Assembly (NCBI RefSeq): GCF_036250695.1
Contig: NZ_CP109427.1
Span: 186,001-250,000 of the forward strand
From: Streptomyces sp. NBC_01497
Lineage (GTDB): Bacteria > Actinomycetota > Actinomycetes > Streptomycetales > Streptomycetaceae
DNA length: 64,000 bases
Direction of reading: 5' to 3'
Shown here: in pieces, positions 46,727 through 58,678 of the stretch
Numbering within the stretch: the stretch's first letter is position 1
How the letters are laid out: the number at the start of each line of letters is the position of its first letter
The notes under the pieces: generated by a model
Told to the model about the DNA's origin: nothing
Seen by the model: the letters and a program-made list of their open reading frames with translations, nothing else
The model's database searches: none
Position numbers and translations under genes: made by a program

Positions 46727-47017
46727 TGCGGGTGTACCTCGCCCCGGCCGGCTGTCAAGCGCCTGACCGGTCTCGGACGCACCGGCATCGCCCCATGTCA
46801 CGGGCCCGTGCCTCCGTGCGGCAGCCCCCCTCCCGGGACCTGCCGGACGAGGAACTGCTGACCCGGGCCGGGCACGCACTCTCGGGCGGGCACGTGCACT
46901 TCTGCGACCGGAGCGAGGCGTGGGGCCGCCGTGCCGCACACTCGGCGGCGCGGACGGCGCCCGGCACCGACACCTGCTTTGCCGCGACGGCCAGATCGCC
47001 CGGGGCTCTCGGACACC

Positions 47018-47702
47018 CGGCGCGAGGAGGGTGTCCGCGTGCCGGAGGACACCGCCGTCGTCGGCTACGGCAACTGGGACACCACGGCCCTCGCCTCCCG
47101 CCCGTCGCTGACCACGATCGTCGTCCGCGTCGAGCGATACGCGCTCCGGAGGAGTTCGTCGCCTGCCAGCACTTCAACGTCGAGGGGCAACCAGCAGGCC
47201 GCGGCCACGCTGCTCGGGCAGGGCGGGACCGGCAACGTGGCGTCGCTTGCCCTCGCCCAGGCCTGGACCGTAGTTGACGCGCCCCTGGTCCTCGACGACG
47301 AGCAGCAGCTCGCGGGACCATGCGACCGCGCCCACCCTGCCGCCGGTCGGGCCCGCGTGGCGGACTACACCGACGACGAGATCGGGGGCGGCGGCCCCTA
47401 CGACTTGCGCGCCGCGGACCGGGAGCGACGAGATGGCCTTCGGCGCCTACCGTGCGGCGCGCCGCGCCGGGCTGAGCGTGCCGAAGGACCTCTCGGTCGT
47501 CGGCTACGACGACTCCCCCGTGCTCGACTTCATCGGACCAGCGTTCACGACGGTCCGGCAGCCGATCGAGCGCATCGCGGAGAACGTGGGACGGATCGTC
47601 ACCTCGCTGATCGCGAACCGGCCCGTGAGCGCGGAGGAAACCCTCATCGAGCCCGAGTTGCGGCTCCGGGGCTCCACCGCTCCGGTGCCCGGCCGGGCCT
47701 GA
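47018..47702 (+). pseudogene. mosaic of LacI-family regulator fragments
   Basis: At 47018-47145 one frame reads EEGVRVPEDTAVVGYGNWDT and RPSLTTIVVRVERY, a LacI C-terminal segment. At 47424-47702 another reads SDEMAFGAYRAARRAGLSVP, KDLSVVGYDDSPVLDF, FTTVRQPIERIAENVG and LIEPELRLRGST, the complete C-terminal end of a second LacI-type sequence. Both cover the same part of the family, so at least two genes contributed. No helix-turn-helix start is present. Between them lie short broken pieces (FNVEG, then NQQAAATLLGQG in another frame). Confidence 0.75.
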
Positions 47703-47834
47703 GCCGGATCGGCGCGAACTCCGACTGCTCGCCCGATCCTCGCAAGGGTGCGTCAGGCTCCCTCGTGAGCATGGCCGAACCCCCACGATCAGCCGAACAT
47801 GATGCTGTCCGTGCCAGTCGCTCGACGGCACGAC

Positions 47835-47871
47835 ACCGCCATGACCGATGATTCTCGTCGGTCATGGCGGT
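47835..47871. terminator. hairpin before the hydrolase gene
   Basis: A perfect 14-bp stem (ACCGCCATGACCGA and complement) with a 9-base loop, 40 bases before the next start codon. It could terminate upstream transcription or act as a leader structure. Confidence 0.65.
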
Positions 47872-47911
47872 CTTCATGTTCCACCGACACAAGAGAATGC
47901 GAGGGGTGGCG

Positions 47912-48580
47912 ATGTTCGTCCTGATTCCCGGGGCCGGGGGTGCGGCCTGGTACTGGCATCGCGTGGTGACCGAGCTGGAAGCCAGGGGGTACGAGGCGGT
48001 CGCCGTCGAACTGCCCGGCGCCGACAAGTCCGTGGGGCTGCCGCAATACACGGACGCTGTGGTGGACGCGATCGGCGACCGCGATGACGTGGTGCTGGTC
48101 GCCCAGTCGATGGGCGGCTTCACCGCGCCGATGGTCTGCGCCCGCGTGCACGTGGATCTTCTCGTGCTCGTCAACGCGATGATCCCGCTGCCGGGCGAAA
48201 CCCCCGGGCAGTGGTGGGACAACACCGGATGGTCGGCAGCCCGCATCGCCGCAGCCGAAGCGGGCGGGTACAGCACGGAGTTCGATCTGCCCACCTATTT
48301 CCTCCACGACGTGCCGGCCGAGGTCGCCGCCGCCGGGGCCGCGCACGAATCTCCCGAGGCCGACCTCGCGTTCAGTCAGCCCTGCGGCATCGAACAGTGG
48401 CCGGAGCCGACCACCCGCGTGCTCACTGCGGCCGATGACCGCTTCTTCCCCGCGGAGTTCCAGCGCCGGGTGGCCCGTGACCGCCTCGGGATCAACGCCG
48501 ACGCGATGCCCGGCGGTCACCTGGTCGCCCTGTCGCGGCCCGTCGACCTCGTCGACCGGCTGATCGCGTACACGCGCTGA
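47912..48580 (+). CDS. alpha/beta hydrolase
   Basis: A 222-residue cytosolic hydrolase. Strand and loop FVLIPGAGGAAWYW supply the oxyanion hole, VVLVAQSMGGFTAPMV the nucleophile Ser, TRVLTAADDRFFP the acid and MPGGHLVALSRP the catalytic His. This is the compact esterase type seen widely in actinobacteria (salicylate-esterase/methylesterase-like fold). ATG 47912 follows GAGGGGTGGCG at correct spacing; a longer frame adds a basic stretch made by the terminator hairpin and is unlikely. No operon; substrate unknown. Confidence 0.88.
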   Translation: MFVLIPGAGGAAWYWHRVVTELEARGYEAVAVELPGADKSVGLPQYTDAVVDAIGDRDDVVLVAQSMGGFTAPMVCARVHVDLLVLVNAMIPLPGETPGQWWDNTGWSAARIAAAEAGGYSTEFDLPTYFLHDVPAEVAAAGAAHESPEADLAFSQPCGIEQWPEPTTRVLTAADDRFFPAEFQRRVARDRLGINADAMPGGHLVALSRPVDLVDRLIAYTR

Positions 48581-48819
48581 CGAACGCCGGATGATGCCTC
48601 CTGCCCGACGGCGCCCCAGCACCCCACTTCTCCCGGGCGGAGGACTTGCCGCGGGGCCCGGGGGTACCCCGGGCCGGTTCATCCGGCCCCGAGTGTGCCG
48701 AGCGGCGCCGCCCTTGGCCATGCGGACTTCGGTCGCGTGACCCTCCTCCTCCCACTGCGGGCGGGCAGCAGGTGTGCCCGCTTCCACCTCGGGGAGGGGC
48801 CACGGGAAGGGAGGAGCGA

Positions 48820-49350
48820 ATGGGTCCGGATCTGGCGACCGAGCGCAGTCCGCGCGCTGAGAATGAGCGTGCCCGAGCCCGCCGGGGTCCGAAACGGCTG
48901 CCCCGGCTCCGTCCTCGCCGGTCGGCCGTACTGTCCCACGGCGCCCTCCTCCTCACGGGAAACCGCGAGGCGGCGGGAGACCCGGTGCAGGAGACCCCGG
49001 AGCGGGCCTGCCGCGAGTGGCGCAGCACAGCCGCCAAGAACGCACCCGACGCCTATGTGCGGCGCATCACGGTGAACCTGGCGAACGACCGGTGGAGAAG
49101 GCTCTGTCGCACGGTCCCCACCCAGGACGGGACGCCGGGCGACGACTACGGGCAGGTGTACGCCCGGGACCAGTTGGTCCGGGCCTTCCAGAGACTGCCG
49201 ATACGCAGGCGGACGGGCGTGGTGCTGCGGTACTTCCACGACCTTTCGGACGACGGGATCACGGCCGCCCTCAGGCACGGCACCATCCGGCTGCCTGAAC
49301 GGTGTGCGCGGCAGCTACGAGACGTGCCGTCGAAGGCGACCGAGGAATAG
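48820..49350 (+). pseudogene. decayed SigE-type ECF sigma factor
   Basis: ATG 48820 has an excellent ribosome site (GGGAGGAGCGA). The 176-codon frame contains a recognisable sigma-2 part (GALLLTGNREAAGDPVQETP, ERACREW, DAYVRRITVNLANDRWRR) and a sigma-4 entry (AFQRLPIRRRTGVVLRYFHD, LSDDGITAAL). After that the expected helix-turn-helix ending (GxxTGTVKSxxxRAL) is replaced by unrelated sequence, and the first 40 residues are also abnormal. The protein could not bind a -35 element normally. I call it a probable pseudogene; a divergent but live factor cannot be excluded. Confidence 0.65.
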
Positions 49351-49418
49351 AGCAGGGTCGCTGTCACGCCGACGAAACCCTTTTGCGCGTGACGTCGTCC
49401 AGATGATGGGGTGGCACG

Positions 49419-50372
49419 GTGAGCAACCACGATGAGGCGGCCGCCCTCCGCCCGTTGACACTGGCGTGGGTGAACCGGCACCTGAAGCTCGGCGAACGGA
49501 TCGTCGGGATCGAGGCGCTGCACGGCGGCATCACCGCCGAAATGCGGCGGCTCACCATCGGCACGCGGGACGGAGGCACCCGTAACCTGGTGCTGCGGAC
49601 CTTCGTCAACGTGGAGCACGCCGAGGACTGGCTGAACAGGGAGGTCGGCGCCCTGACCCTGCTCCCGGGGACCGGCGTGCCGGCCCCTGGACTGGTCGCG
49701 GTGGATCCGACCGCCGCGCATTGCGAGTATCCGTCGCTCCTTATGACACATCTGGCGGGCCGGACAGTCCTCGACGATGAGGGATTGGAGGCACGCGTTC
49801 CACTGCTGGCCCGTCAACTCGCGGCGATTCACGCGGTGCTTCCCGCCGCACGACCCCGGAAGTACGTGGCGTTGACGACCGCCGATACGGTCGTGGTCCC
49901 GCAGGGCGCCGACGCGGCGGCGTGGGCCGCGGCGATCGATGTGATCCGCGAGCCCGCGCCGCCCTTTGAGGGGCGGTTCCTGCACCGGGACTTCCAGCCC
50001 GGCAACGTGCTGTTCGACGTGCCGCCTTCAAGGCCGGCAGGTGCCCGGATCACCGGCGTCGTCGACTGGGCGGCGGCCTCCTGGGGCCCTGCGGATCTCG
50101 ATGTGGCGCACTGCTCCGTCAATCTCGCGCTACTGCACGGCCCGGAGTGGGGTCTGCGGTTCCCTGAGGCGTATGAGGAGGCCGGCGGGGTGCTGGCCGC
50201 GACCGCGAACGAGCGGCTGTACTGGCAGGTGCGCGACGGGCTGGCGTCCTCAGAAGAAGTGCGACAGGTATCGCAGCCATGGCGGGAGGCGGGCAGGACG
50301 GACTTGACGACGCGAGCCGTGGAGGGGCGACTGGATGACTACGTCTCCGCCCTGATGAACACGCTGGGCTGA
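49419..50372 (+). CDS. aminoglycoside-phosphotransferase-family kinase
   Basis: A 317-residue APH/choline-kinase-fold protein. Visible: an N-lobe GIEALHGGITAEMRRLTI, the hinge region LLMTHLAGRTVL, the Brenner catalytic loop FLHRDFQPGNVLF and the metal-binding GVVDWAAASWGPADLDVAH. Such kinases phosphorylate small alcohols, sugars or aminoglycosides; the chromosomal Streptomyces types are often of unknown substrate and need not give resistance. GTG 49419 lies after GATGGGGTGG. It follows the decayed sigma gene and stands alone. Confidence 0.88.
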   Translation: MSNHDEAAALRPLTLAWVNRHLKLGERIVGIEALHGGITAEMRRLTIGTRDGGTRNLVLRTFVNVEHAEDWLNREVGALTLLPGTGVPAPGLVAVDPTAAHCEYPSLLMTHLAGRTVLDDEGLEARVPLLARQLAAIHAVLPAARPRKYVALTTADTVVVPQGADAAAWAAAIDVIREPAPPFEGRFLHRDFQPGNVLFDVPPSRPAGARITGVVDWAAASWGPADLDVAHCSVNLALLHGPEWGLRFPEAYEEAGGVLAATANERLYWQVRDGLASSEEVRQVSQPWREAGRTDLTTRAVEGRLDDYVSALMNTLG

Positions 50373-50811
50373 GCAGGCAGCCTGGTGCACGGCCCCGGCC
50401 GCGAACCGCCATTGCCTGTGCCCATCCTCGATCGGAACAGCCCATCCCCCGCCGTGGCTGCTCCCCAAGATCCTTGCCAGAACCGAGTTACGGTCCTGGT
50501 CCAACTTCTGTGGAACTCTCGCTATCTATAACTAGTGGGGCGTTATGCCCCTTTTTTGCGAGTCGTTGACAGGCAGGTCTATCTGGGATCATGCCCGCTT
50601 GGACTTCGACCTCACTCCACCGAGACCGGCATTGGTCCGTTGCGGATCGGTATGCCTCACCACGGGGCCAACACGGCAGTGGATTCACTACGCGATCTCT
50701 CTGCCGCTGTGAGCCGGTGCGGCCCTCGTGCCCCGCGCCCCGTCCACGTCCCTGCCCCTGCCCCTGCCCCTGCCCCTACCTCCGTCCCCCGTCCCCCGTC
50801 CCCGCACAGCG
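50373..50811. other. gap with a CCCCTG repeat
   Basis: No supported gene. A short tandem CCTGCC/CCCCTG run lies at about 50750-50778. An AT-rich stretch at 50510-50560 (ctatctataactagtgggg) is unusual for the window but has no gene next to it. Confidence 0.4.
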
Positions 50812-51066
50812 TTACCGCCATCCCGTCTTCGGGATCACATCACCGGCCTCTGGGCTCCGTGGACGTACCAGACGCCGCAGCTCGGACCGCGCCGTCGGTG
50901 CCGACGAAACGGTCGTCCAGTACGGGTGCCACCACAGCCGTGCGGACAGGAGCAGCAGGCGCCGGCGCAGGCCCGTGGGGTCGATGGGGAGTGGCGCAGC
51001 GAGCGCCTCGTAGGTGGCGTTGAAGGCGTACTGCGTCTGCACCAGGTCGTCGGGGAAGTTGTCCAT
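50812..51066 (-). CDS. small hypothetical protein
   Basis: An 84-residue protein from ATG 51064-51066. It is Leu/Arg-rich and helical: DDLVQTQYAFNATYEALAAP, GLRRRLLLLSARLWWHPYW, ending in a basic tail. The pattern of a short acidic start, a helix with an LRRRLL motif, and a Trp-rich turn recurs in Streptomyces hypotheticals that I recall without a function. Codon use is normal for the window. The ribosome site is poor, so expression is uncertain. Confidence 0.55.
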   Translation of the reverse strand: MDNFPDDLVQTQYAFNATYEALAAPLPIDPTGLRRRLLLLSARLWWHPYWTTVSSAPTARSELRRLVRPRSPEAGDVIPKTGWR

Positions 51067-51544
51067 CACTGCATTAGATCGCTTGTTCGAATTTTCTGTC
51101 ACCTCGGACACGCAACCGCCCGACCAGCCCTGCTCTGCTCCGCCCGACTGCGACCGACGTCGGGCCAGATCCTGATCACGGCGCAGGTTCGTGATCCGAT
51201 GGGGGCGCGGGAGCTGCAGGGCAGCGAGGTTCACGACTGTCGCGCCGGACCAGACGGCCCCTCGGGACCGCGACGCACGAGCCCCGACCGCCGGCCACAC
51301 CGACCTGAGCCGGCGCCGCTCAGCGGCCTCCCGGGAACCAGTGCCTAGGTCTGCGTGGAAGGCCGGTACCGCCCACCGGTGCCGCCGCTCCCTTGAGGCC
51401 ATGCCGGGCTCCAAGTCGCGCCGGTTTCCGGGGCGCCGGCCCGGCCCCGGGGCCGGGGCTGTGTTGCGGCCCTGCCTTGCTGACCCGCTCGAACATCGCT
51501 TTCCGCGACACTGCCCCGGCGCCCCGCTGCCGGGCCGCTACGGC

Positions 51545-51740
51545 ATACCCGGCCCCGCCCGCCTCGGCCTCGATCTCCCGCAGCATGTGCGAGAACACCC
51601 GCCATCGAAGGCCCACCTGCCAAAACGCGTGTACAAGGTCTGCCACGAGCCGTACCGGTCCGGCGCATCCCGCCAGGCTGTTCCCTACGCAGCTTCCACA
51701 CGATCCCGTTCGGGACCAGCCGGTCACCCGATCGCGGCCG
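51545..51740 (-). mobile_element. IS5-type transposase, N-terminal remnant
   Basis: On the reverse strand one frame reads [10 protein letters not shown]; a neighbouring frame continues [40 protein letters not shown]. This resembles the DUF4096/IS5 N-terminal region (VWKLRTG...RYGxWxTVYxRFxRW...MLRxI). It is frameshifted and has no catalytic domain. The rest of 51067-51752 is without a gene. Confidence 0.55.
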
Positions 51741-51752
51741 ACCAGCGCTGAG

Positions 51753-52568
51753 CTACGACGTGGCCGGGCCGCGTCCTGGGGCGGCATTCGCCGCGGCGCG
51801 CCGAACGGGCAGCATCGTCTCGGCCGCGTGGTCTCCCAGGTGTTCCAGGATCAACTGATTGACCAGCGCGGGCTTCTCCAACGGAACCAGGTGCGAGGCT
51901 CCCGGCACCACGGCCAGCCGGGCGTCCGGGATCGCGTCATAGAGGTCGGCCGTGTGCCGCAGCGTCATCATGTCGTCGTCTCCGACCATGACGAGGGTGG
52001 GGCAGCCGACACGAGCCAACTCATCAACGGACAAGGTGGGTTGCGTGCGCCACATGTCGAGGATCTTCCCCGCCACCACGGGCCAGTGGTCCGGACCGTC
52101 AGGAGTCACCGCCTCGTACATCTCGCGGAACAAGGCGAGGTCCGTGCTCTCCGGAGCCATGTCGTCGAGCATGGACGGCTCCACCCAGGACTCCGCCGCA
52201 GGACGGAAGTTGGTCCCGACGACCACGCTCTTCCGCACGAGGTCGTGCCGGGCGATCGCGACCAGCAGGGCAACGATCGCCCCATCGCTCCATCCCACCA
52301 GGTGGGCGGGCCCGCCGACCACCGATTCGAGGAAGTCCACGGTGTCCTGCGCCATGTCCTCGTAAGAGAGAGGCCCTTGGACGTCGGGCGTGTGCCCGTG
52401 CCCGCGACGCTCCGGCAGGAACACGCGGTGATCCACGGCGAGATCGCCCCGCTGGGCCCCCCACGTCTCGTTCGTGCAGAACCCGCCGTGCAGCAGAACG
52501 ACCGGCTCCCCAGCCCCCGCACTCTCATACCAGGTCGTGACGCCCGGTAGTGCCACGTAGTCGCCCAT
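51753..52568 (-). CDS. alpha/beta hydrolase
   Basis: A 271-residue hydrolase of the epoxide-hydrolase/haloperoxidase-like superfamily: VVLLHGGFCTNETWG (oxyanion hole), PERRGHGHTPD, nucleophile Ser in HLVGWSDGAIVALLVAIA, LVMVGDDDMMT with the acid residue and VPGASHLVPLEKP with the catalytic His. A cap of about 60 residues sits between the nucleophile and the acid. The ATG at 52566-52568 fits the domain start. It is single and downstream of nothing obvious. Substrate unknown. Confidence 0.9.
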   Translation of the reverse strand: MGDYVALPGVTTWYESAGAGEPVVLLHGGFCTNETWGAQRGDLAVDHRVFLPERRGHGHTPDVQGPLSYEDMAQDTVDFLESVVGGPAHLVGWSDGAIVALLVAIARHDLVRKSVVVGTNFRPAAESWVEPSMLDDMAPESTDLALFREMYEAVTPDGPDHWPVVAGKILDMWRTQPTLSVDELARVGCPTLVMVGDDDMMTLRHTADLYDAIPDARLAVVPGASHLVPLEKPALVNQLILEHLGDHAAETMLPVRRAAANAAPGRGPATS

Positions 52569-53062
52569 GCCGCCAGGCCCTTCCGTCGCGCCCGTCCGTC
52601 CTCAGTTTCCACCCCCGCCCGACGCCCTGCAATGCGACGGGACCCGCGCCGGCGGGTGCCGCGGCGTCCCACCCAACGGACAGCCTGTCCGGCGGCGGCA
52701 CCGACCCTGGGCGGACACGGTGAATGCGTCCTTGCCGTACCGGACACCGCCACCTCGCCCCCGATCCAGGGCGCCGGCCTCCCACGCCTTCGTCGAGGAG
52801 CCACCCTTGGCCGGCCGCGCGGCCTCCATCTGGTGCGCGCACAGGTGACGGCCCCGCTCGCCGGACCGGTTGCGCGGTTGCTGCTCGGCGATTTCCCTCA
52901 CCCGCCCTCAGACCCCGCACGGCAAGTCCGCGGCCCATCCATCGACCGACTGGGCCACCGGCCTCCTCCCGCACGTGAGCGCCGCGAAGATCGGCGACGT
53001 CTGGCACCTCGCCCGTCCGACGTGGCATCGGACAGCGGAAGGTTCCGGGCGGGAAGAGACCC
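52569..53062. other. gap between hydrolase and reductase pseudogene
   Basis: No gene supported. The region continues the out-of-frame tail of the reductase pseudogene on its right side. Confidence 0.4.
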
Positions 53063-55379
<2,317 letters not shown>

Positions 55380-55397
55380 TCACCGCGGGCCCGGGCC

Positions 55398-55532
55398 GAC
55401 GCACGCCGCACCCCGGGACTATGCCGGGAGGAACTGGCGACCCTGTCCGGCTTCAGCGTCGACTACCAGATCCGTCCGGAACGCGGCAAGGAGACCCGCC
55501 CCAGCCCGTCCGCCCTCGCCCCGCCCTGTTGA
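55398..55532 (+). pseudogene. XRE/MmyB-like regulator N-terminal fragment
   Basis: The 44 codons up to the stop at 55530-55532 read RRTPGLCREELATLSGFSVD and ERGKETRPSPSALA, the helix-turn-helix entry of MmyB-like regulators. One Tyr-Tyr-x-Leu position is altered (YQIRPERG). The upstream start lies in another frame and the ligand-binding C-terminal half is missing. It is divergent from the intact reductase gene, where such regulators often sit. The remainder of 55104-55703 is empty. Confidence 0.7.
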
Positions 55533-55703
55533 CTACTCAACGACAAGGACCGCAACACGTTGCGCGCAGCAACTTCCTGGACTGCACGCTCTCGCTGACA
55601 GGTGCACGGTGGAGGTATGGATGAACGAACAGGCACCGATCCTCTGTGAAGCGTTGGCTGCCGATCCTTCGGTCCCGTAACCGCAAACTGCTGGGAGTAC
55701 GCG

Positions 55704-56111
55704 ATGTTCAGGCGGATCCTCGTCACGGTGGACGGAACAGAACGCAACCAGAAGGAACTCAAGACCGCTGCAGAGCTGGCGGCTGCGTTGGGAGCGTCCG
55801 TTCACGTGGTCCACGTAGAGGGCCTCGTGCCGAGCGCCTGGGACGACGAAATCAATAGCCCAGAGACTTCCCGCGCACTGCAGGAGGGGGCCGACCAGAT
55901 CGCGGCAGCGGGCGTCTCGGTCACCAAGGAGTTCGTACACGCACCTGAGTCGACCTTCTCAGCGATGATCATCGAGGCCGCGGACAGGTTCGGCGCGGAT
56001 CTCATTGTCGCCGCACCACGTCAGCACTCCCTCCTGAGAAGCGTGCTCGAACCGAGCGTGTCGGTGGGGCTGGCGCGCCATTCGAAAGTGGCAGTGTTGC
56101 TTGTCCCCTGA
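55704..56111 (+). CDS. universal stress protein (UspA family)
   Basis: A 135-residue single-domain USP: FRRILVTVDGTERNQKELKT (strand 1 with the Asp of the ATP site), VHVVHVEGL, then ADLIVAAPRQHSLLRSVLEP and VGLARHSKVAVLLVP. The ATP-binding signature GxxGx9GSxS is not kept (PRQHSLLRSVLEPSVS), so ATP binding is doubtful. It starts at ATG 55704 after CTGGGAGTACGCG. It has no neighbours in operon. Confidence 0.88.
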   Translation: MFRRILVTVDGTERNQKELKTAAELAAALGASVHVVHVEGLVPSAWDDEINSPETSRALQEGADQIAAAGVSVTKEFVHAPESTFSAMIIEAADRFGADLIVAAPRQHSLLRSVLEPSVSVGLARHSKVAVLLVP

Positions 56112-56446
56112 CCGTCGGCCGGACCGCTCGGCATCAAGACCGTGTCCTCCATGGTCCAGGGGGAGTTGGTGAGCGCGATCAGGTCGCAGACGTCACGGAG
56201 AAGTGCCGGGGGCCACGGCTCCCTGAGTATGGTCAAGGCCTGTCGATGGGTGACCACGTGGCGGGAGACGCCTTGTCGGGTGGATCGGGCGCGGCGCCCG
56301 TCCGACCGGTGGAGCGGTGCCGAGCCCCTGCCGGTCCACCGTGCGGCGGGTGGCAGGGCCGACCGAGGGAGGGCCCGTCGACGGCGGATGACATCACGTT
56401 CTTGCAAGACCTTCGTGCGGGGGTGAGCAGGAGTCCGGAAAGCCCC
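56112..56446. other. gap between the stress protein and the Ntn hydrolase
   Basis: No gene or hairpin of note. Confidence 0.4.
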
Positions 56447-57391
56447 TCAGCCGGCCCGGCCCAAGGTCACCGTGCGGGATCCGGGTGCGAAGTCACCGAA
56501 GGACTGCTGCCAGGACCCACCGGGCCAGTAGTACGTCACACGCCCCTCGGCCGGCCGGTAGTGGGCCGTGTAGAGCGTTCCCGACCCCTGCTCATCGACG
56601 GATCGATACAACGGCGGCTTCAGCATCGCCGCCACGTCCGCACCCGCGGCGCGAATGGCCCGCAGCCGCTCCTTCGTCCGCGAGGCCCGCTCCTGCTCGT
56701 CGGTCACCGGCAGGTGCTGATGATTGGCGGCGCAGGCATCCGGTGCAGGCGTCGGCGACATGTCCGGCCCCACGAACACCGTCACCGCCTTCCCGGGATC
56801 GACAAGGGTGAGGTTCTGGGGGACGGCGACGGGCAGGGACCGCAGCCTGCCGACCGCCTCGTCGACGGTGTCGCACGTCTCCAGCAGGTAGCGCACCACG
56901 ATGAGAATGGCGAAGCCCCGTCCGTAGACGGAACGTCCGCCCCAGGTGAGCGAGACCGCGAGACCGGCGTCGTTCATCCCGTCCAGCAAGCCCCACAGCA
57001 CGTCCTGCATCCCGATCACGGGGCGCAGGAAGCAGGAGGAGACGATGGTCCCTTCACACTGATCGGGGGGCAGGTCGTAGTTGCGCAGCAGAGTGCCGTT
57101 CTGGCCGATCTGGGTGCAGGCCGGGGAGAACGGCCGCAGTGCCGCGTGGGTGAGGAAGGCCTCCGCCTCGGGCCGGTCGAGTTGGCCGGCCAAGCGGTCG
57201 AGAACCGGGACCAGTTCTGGCATGTGTGCACGGAACAGCGCCCGAACACGGTCCGCGCCCTCCGCAGTCCTGCCCTCCGCGGTCAGCAGGCCCTCCATGT
57301 CCTGCCACAGGGCCCGGGCGTGGGCGGCCCACCGCCCGTCGCCGCCGTCGCCGACCTCGATCGCCTGGAAGGTCTTGTGCTGTTGCCGCAT
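56447..57391 (-). CDS. C45-type Ntn hydrolase (acyl-CoA:6-APA acyltransferase-like)
   Basis: A 314-residue proenzyme of the linear-amide / C45 family. Such enzymes self-cleave before a Cys, which becomes the nucleophile. The expected Cys is Cys92 in RPFSPACTQIGQNG, preceded by a helical propeptide of about 90 residues and followed by TLLRNYDLPPDQ, WGLLDGMNDAGLAVSLTWGG and VRYLLETCDTVDEAV. The end contains AANHQHLPVTDE and GTLYTAHYRPAEGRVTYYWP. Relatives hydrolyse or form amide bonds, for example penicillin acyl side chains or N-acyl signals. ATG 57389-57391 follows GGGAGTGTCAGTT. It stands alone. Confidence 0.85.
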   Translation of the reverse strand: MRQQHKTFQAIEVGDGGDGRWAAHARALWQDMEGLLTAEGRTAEGADRVRALFRAHMPELVPVLDRLAGQLDRPEAEAFLTHAALRPFSPACTQIGQNGTLLRNYDLPPDQCEGTIVSSCFLRPVIGMQDVLWGLLDGMNDAGLAVSLTWGGRSVYGRGFAILIVVRYLLETCDTVDEAVGRLRSLPVAVPQNLTLVDPGKAVTVFVGPDMSPTPAPDACAANHQHLPVTDEQERASRTKERLRAIRAAGADVAAMLKPPLYRSVDEQGSGTLYTAHYRPAEGRVTYYWPGGSWQQSFGDFAPGSRTVTLGRAG

Positions 57392-57550
57392 AACTGACAC
57401 TCCCACGTGTGAGAATCGGACGAGGTGAGGGCAACTTAGCTCATTTTGCGCGGAATTCACCAGGTGTCCACCCTCGGCGAGGCCGTGTGGCGTGGTGGGT
57501 TCCGCGTCACCACGCCACGTCGGTCGCACAGGACACACCTCTCGCGCTGG

Positions 57551-57815
57551 TCAGCTGGTGCTGCAGCTGACCGTCGGCCATGTGGTGCTGCCGTTCTTCA
57601 TGATCGTCATGCCCCAGTTGTTGCCACTGCCGTTGGGTGTGGCGACGAGGGTCCGGGCAACCGGATACGAGGCGTTGACGTTCCAGGTGGAACTGACCTG
57701 CTCCGGCGAGGGGACCTTCACGGTCACTTTCCAGGTGCTGGAGCCGGAGACCGCTACGTTGAGGTTGTAGCGGTCGCTCCACGAGGTACCGGCCGAGAGC
57801 GTCGCGGTGCAGCCG
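57551..57815. repeat. CBM2-coding repeat, copy 1
   Basis: This stretch is almost identical to 58679-58943 (offset 1128 bases). I count two substitutions across about 265 bases, and divergence begins sharply in the linker. It codes for the whole CBM2 module. Confidence 0.9.
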
Positions 57816-58540
57816 CCACCGCCGCCTCCCGGAGGCGGGGTCGTACCACCACTGTCGGGGGCCACGGCGCGGCCGGTCGACGGCGAGATCATGCCCGCGC
57901 ACAGTCCCTTGCTCGACAGGGTCTGCGCGATGCGCGGTACGGCCGCGAGGGTGTTGGCCGGCCAGTCATGCATGAGGATGACCTGCCCGTTGGTCAGTCG
58001 GCCCACGGCCTGGACGATGGCGTCGGTACTGGCACCGTTCCAGTCCTGGGAGTCGACGTCCCAGATGATCTCGGTCAGACCGTACTTGCCCTCGACCGAC
58101 TTGAGCGTCGAGTTGGTCTCGCCGTAGGGCGGGCGGAACAGCTTCGGTGTGCCCCCGCCGGCGTTGGCGATGGCCTGCTGGGTCCGCGAGATCTGCGAGT
58201 CCATGTCGGCCTGGCTCAGCTGCGTCATGTGCGGGTGGTCCCACGTGTGGTTCCCCACCCACATGCCGGCGGCGACCTGGGCGCGCACCTGGGCGGTGTA
58301 GGTCGCGGCGTACTGCCCCTCGTTGAACATGGTGGCCCGCAGCCCGTTCTGTGTCAGGGCGCCGAGCAGGGAATTCGTCTGGCCGGAGGGGCCATCGTCG
58401 AAGGTGAGTCCGACATAACCGCTGCAGGAGGCGGCCTGGGAGGATCCGGTGCCGAGTGTGACGGTGCCCGCCGCGGCCAGCGCGGCGACGCCGAGCGCGC
58501 TCACGAACGCACTACGCGAGGGAATGCGTCTTGTACGCAT
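57551..58540 (-). CDS. secreted CE4 polysaccharide deacetylase with CBM2 (acetylxylan-esterase type)
   Basis: A 329-residue exported enzyme. Signal peptide to about residue 37 ([10 protein letters not shown]). The CE4 NodB domain has motif 1 TFDDGPS (Asp48, Asp49), motif 2 NHTWDHPH (His98, His102 as metal ligands), motif 3 RPPYGETN, motif 4 DVDSQDWNG and motif 5 VILMHDW. A Pro/Gly-rich linker joins it to a C-terminal CBM2 carbohydrate-binding module with paired cysteines and the surface Trp residues [15 protein letters not shown] and NNWGMTI. It probably removes acetyl groups from xylan, helping the xylanase encoded next door. It lies 138 bases after that gene and is perhaps in the same transcript. 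Confidence 0.92.
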   Translation of the reverse strand: MRTRRIPSRSAFVSALGVAALAAAGTVTLGTGSSQAASCSGYVGLTFDDGPSGQTNSLLGALTQNGLRATMFNEGQYAATYTAQVRAQVAAGMWVGNHTWDHPHMTQLSQADMDSQISRTQQAIANAGGGTPKLFRPPYGETNSTLKSVEGKYGLTEIIWDVDSQDWNGASTDAIVQAVGRLTNGQVILMHDWPANTLAAVPRIAQTLSSKGLCAGMISPSTGRAVAPDSGGTTPPPGGGGGGCTATLSAGTSWSDRYNLNVAVSGSSTWKVTVKVPSPEQVSSTWNVNASYPVARTLVATPNGSGNNWGMTIMKNGSTTWPTVSCSTS

Positions 58541-58678
58541 GGGGAGGGTCCCTTCTCTTCATGGAGTGGTGCCGCAGGGCAGAGCGTGGGGGTGGGGCCG
58601 CGGTTCGCGGTGCCCGGGGTGTCCCGGGCACCGCACCAGCCCCGCCGGGAGGCGGCGAGGTGGTCCATGTCGCACTGG

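Noticed and set aside
46561..46861. Repeat proteins (PTDR or SVGR repeats) across the TCGG tract
   Set aside because: A 4-base repeat is open in all frames; there is no start context, no flanking homology and no conserved domain.
49419..50372. Aminoglycoside resistance gene
   Set aside because: The kinase fold is clear, but chromosomal actinobacterial members of this family have many substrates and nothing here points to an antibiotic.
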